A stretch of 6,179 bases of DNA from Alphaproteobacteria bacterium (GTDB lineage Bacteria; Pseudomonadota; Alphaproteobacteria; RS24). The DNA lies in the NCBI GenBank assembly GCA_028816945.1, contig JAPPQG010000218.1, positions 1 through 6,179 on the forward strand, read 5' to 3'. Below the pieces are notes generated by a model. That model was not told the origin of the DNA. It saw only the letters and a list, made by a program, of their open reading frames with translations, and did no database searches. Shown piece after piece: positions 5,496 to 6,179 of this stretch. Made by a program: the position numbers and the translations under genes. Position 1 is the first letter of the stretch. The number at the start of each line of letters is the position of its first letter.

Positions 5496-5551
5496 GTCTG
5501 TTGTTACTAGTCTGTTCCTACTAGTCTGTTGTTACTAGTCTGTTGCTACTG
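5496..5551 (-). repeat. 14-base tandem repeat, four units, in the rpsT leader
   Basis: Units are 5496-5509, 5510-5523, 5524-5537 and 5538-5551, plus-strand consensus gtctgttgttacta. Units 1 and 3 are identical; units 2 and 4 differ at two positions each. A fifth related word, GTCTGTTGTAAC (5600-5611), overlaps the rpsT -10 element, so the array looks derived from the promoter's -10 and start region. The array is 25 bases upstream of the rpsT GTG and should be transcribed. Confidence 0.9.
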
Positions 5552-5603
5552 GTTCTGCCCAAAACGCACTTGCCCGATAGGCTATGCTTGATAGAGCGGG
5601 TCT

Positions 5604-5632
5604 GTTGTAACCTGTTTTTGTATTGGCGTCAA
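5604..5632 (-). promoter_or_regulatory. Predicted strong sigma-70-type promoter of rpsT
   Basis: On the minus strand CTTGACG (TTGACG at 5632-5627) is followed after 17 bases by TACAAC (5609-5604). The C before TTGAC is common in alphaproteobacterial promoters. Transcription would start near 5597, giving a leader of about 127 bases that carries the 14-base array. Confidence 0.7.
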
Positions 5633-5705
5633 GCCCCAATCAGCCAAATATGCCTAAATATAGGGCTATTTTGCCCTTAAATAAGATTTGGCAAATAATA
5701 AATGC

Positions 5706-5735
5706 TTGACAAATAATTCGCCCCTTGACTATGAG
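5706..5735 (+). promoter_or_regulatory. Predicted promoter of the methyltransferase gene
   Basis: TTGACA (5706-5711) is a perfect -35. After 18 bases TATGAG (5730-5735) could serve as -10, or CTATGA after 17. Transcription would start near 5742, just before the duplicated ribosome-binding segment. The -10 is weak. Confidence 0.4.
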
Positions 5736-5746
5736 GGGTGGTGAAG

Positions 5747-5784
5747 GGCAGAAAGGGCAAGACATGGCAGAAAAGGCAAGACAT
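5747..5784 (+). repeat. 19-base tandem duplication of ribosome-binding site and ATG
   Basis: Copies 5747-5765 and 5766-5784 differ at one position, and ggcaga of a third copy follows. Each contains an A/G-rich AAGG-type site six to seven bases ahead of an ATG (5764 and 5783). Because 19 is not a multiple of three, only the second ATG is in frame with the methyltransferase. The first opens a 24-codon frame ending at 5838. Confidence 0.85.
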
Positions 5785-6179
5785 GGCAGACATCAAAAAA
5801 ATAGCAGAACCTCAAAAACAAGCACCCCAAACTGTTAAGCCTGTTTTTCGCTCGCGCATTATTACCGGCGATGTGTTGGCGGTTTTGCGGCGGCAGCCTG
5901 CTGACTTGCAATTTGATGTGGTGATTGCCGACCCGCCCTATAATATTGGCAAAAATTTCGGCACAAATCAAGACGACTTACCGATTGAGGATTATGTGGT
6001 CTGGTGCAAAACATGGCTTGCAGAATGTTTCCGTCTGCTTGCCAAAAATGGATTGATATATGTTTATGGCGTGCCTGAAATTTTAGCGCATCTGGCAGTG
6101 CAATATCCAATTAAAGAGCAGCGGTGGCTCGCTTGGCATTACACAAATAAAGCCGTGCCGTCATCTAGGTTTTGGCAAC
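5783..6179 (+). CDS. Site-specific DNA methyltransferase, beta class, N-terminal part
   Basis: The first 132 codons of an AdoMet-dependent DNA methyltransferase that modifies an exocyclic amino group (N6 of adenine or N4 of cytosine); the rest lies outside the window. GDVLAVLRRQ is followed by FDVVIADPPYNIGKNFG, with the catalytic motif IV DPPY at residues 50-53. Then come WCKTWLAECFRLLAKNGLIYVYG and WLAWHYTNKAVPSSRFWQ. A catalytic motif so near the N-terminus, with no FxGxG motif before it, fits the beta order in which the AdoMet-binding motif comes later. It is not obviously CcrM, whose opening I recall as different. ATG 5783 has AAGG six bases upstream. An in-frame GTG at 5741 would add 14 basic residues but has a badly spaced site. 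No restriction enzyme is visible, so orphan or restriction-modification status is open. Confidence 0.9.
   Translation, partial: MADIKKIAEPQKQAPQTVKPVFRSRIITGDVLAVLRRQPADLQFDVVIADPPYNIGKNFGTNQDDLPIEDYVVWCKTWLAECFRLLAKNGLIYVYGVPEILAHLAVQYPIKEQRWLAWHYTNKAVPSSRFWQ

Larger units (their letters stand above)
5471..5782. other. Divergent control region between rpsT and the methyltransferase
   Basis: These 312 bases contain the rpsT leader with its tandem array (5496-5551), the rpsT promoter (5604-5632), a small inverted repeat AGGGC-TATTTT-GCCCT (5662-5677), an 18-base-spaced direct repeat of CAAATAAT (5692 and 5710), the predicted methyltransferase promoter (5706-5735) and the 19-base duplication at the methyltransferase start. 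No gene is seen. Confidence 0.7.

Overview
This window is a replication-initiation locus from a low-GC (roughly 40-45% by eye) bacterium, most probably an alphaproteobacterium. The evidence is the gene order rpsT-(rhodanese)-dnaA-dnaN-recF on one strand, the DnaA and DnaN sequences (for example the DnaA stretches FVRAVRFKDT and GLVADIHPT), the rhodanese subtype, and promoters of the CTTGAC/TTGAAT-N17 kind. I cannot name the genus.

Layout. On the minus strand, read right to left: rpsT (GTG start, 5470 to 5207), a 595-base gap, a single-domain rhodanese (to 4045), a 203-base gap with the likely dnaA promoter, dnaA (3841 to 2360), a 574-base gap with the likely dnaN promoter and two repeat arrays, dnaN (1785 to 667), and recF with a probable TTG start (655), cut by the left edge. 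On the plus strand, divergent from rpsT, is the N-terminal part of a beta-class DNA methyltransferase (5783 onward), cut by the right edge.

The genes form a standard core: DnaA opens the origin, DnaN is the sliding clamp, RecF loads RecA at gaps, and S20 builds the small ribosomal subunit. The rhodanese (sulfur transfer or persulfide handling) and the methyltransferase are lineage-specific neighbours.

The unusual part is the DNA between genes. Four of the gene leaders carry short tandem duplications of 14-19 bases: seven 16-base units before dnaN, four 14-base units before rpsT (resembling the rpsT -10 region), two 14-base units before the rhodanese, and a 19-base duplication that copies the ribosome-binding site and ATG of the methyltransferase. 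Besides these there is a cluster of GACATT/AATGTC palindromes between dnaA and dnaN, a GANTC-containing inverted repeat over the predicted dnaN -35, two perfect palindromes at the dnaA promoter, and one exact CtrA-type TTAA-N7-TTAA site upstream of the rhodanese-dnaA unit. Together these suggest a cell-cycle-wired control region, and possibly an origin. No strong cluster of DnaA boxes is visible, so an origin call is not secure.
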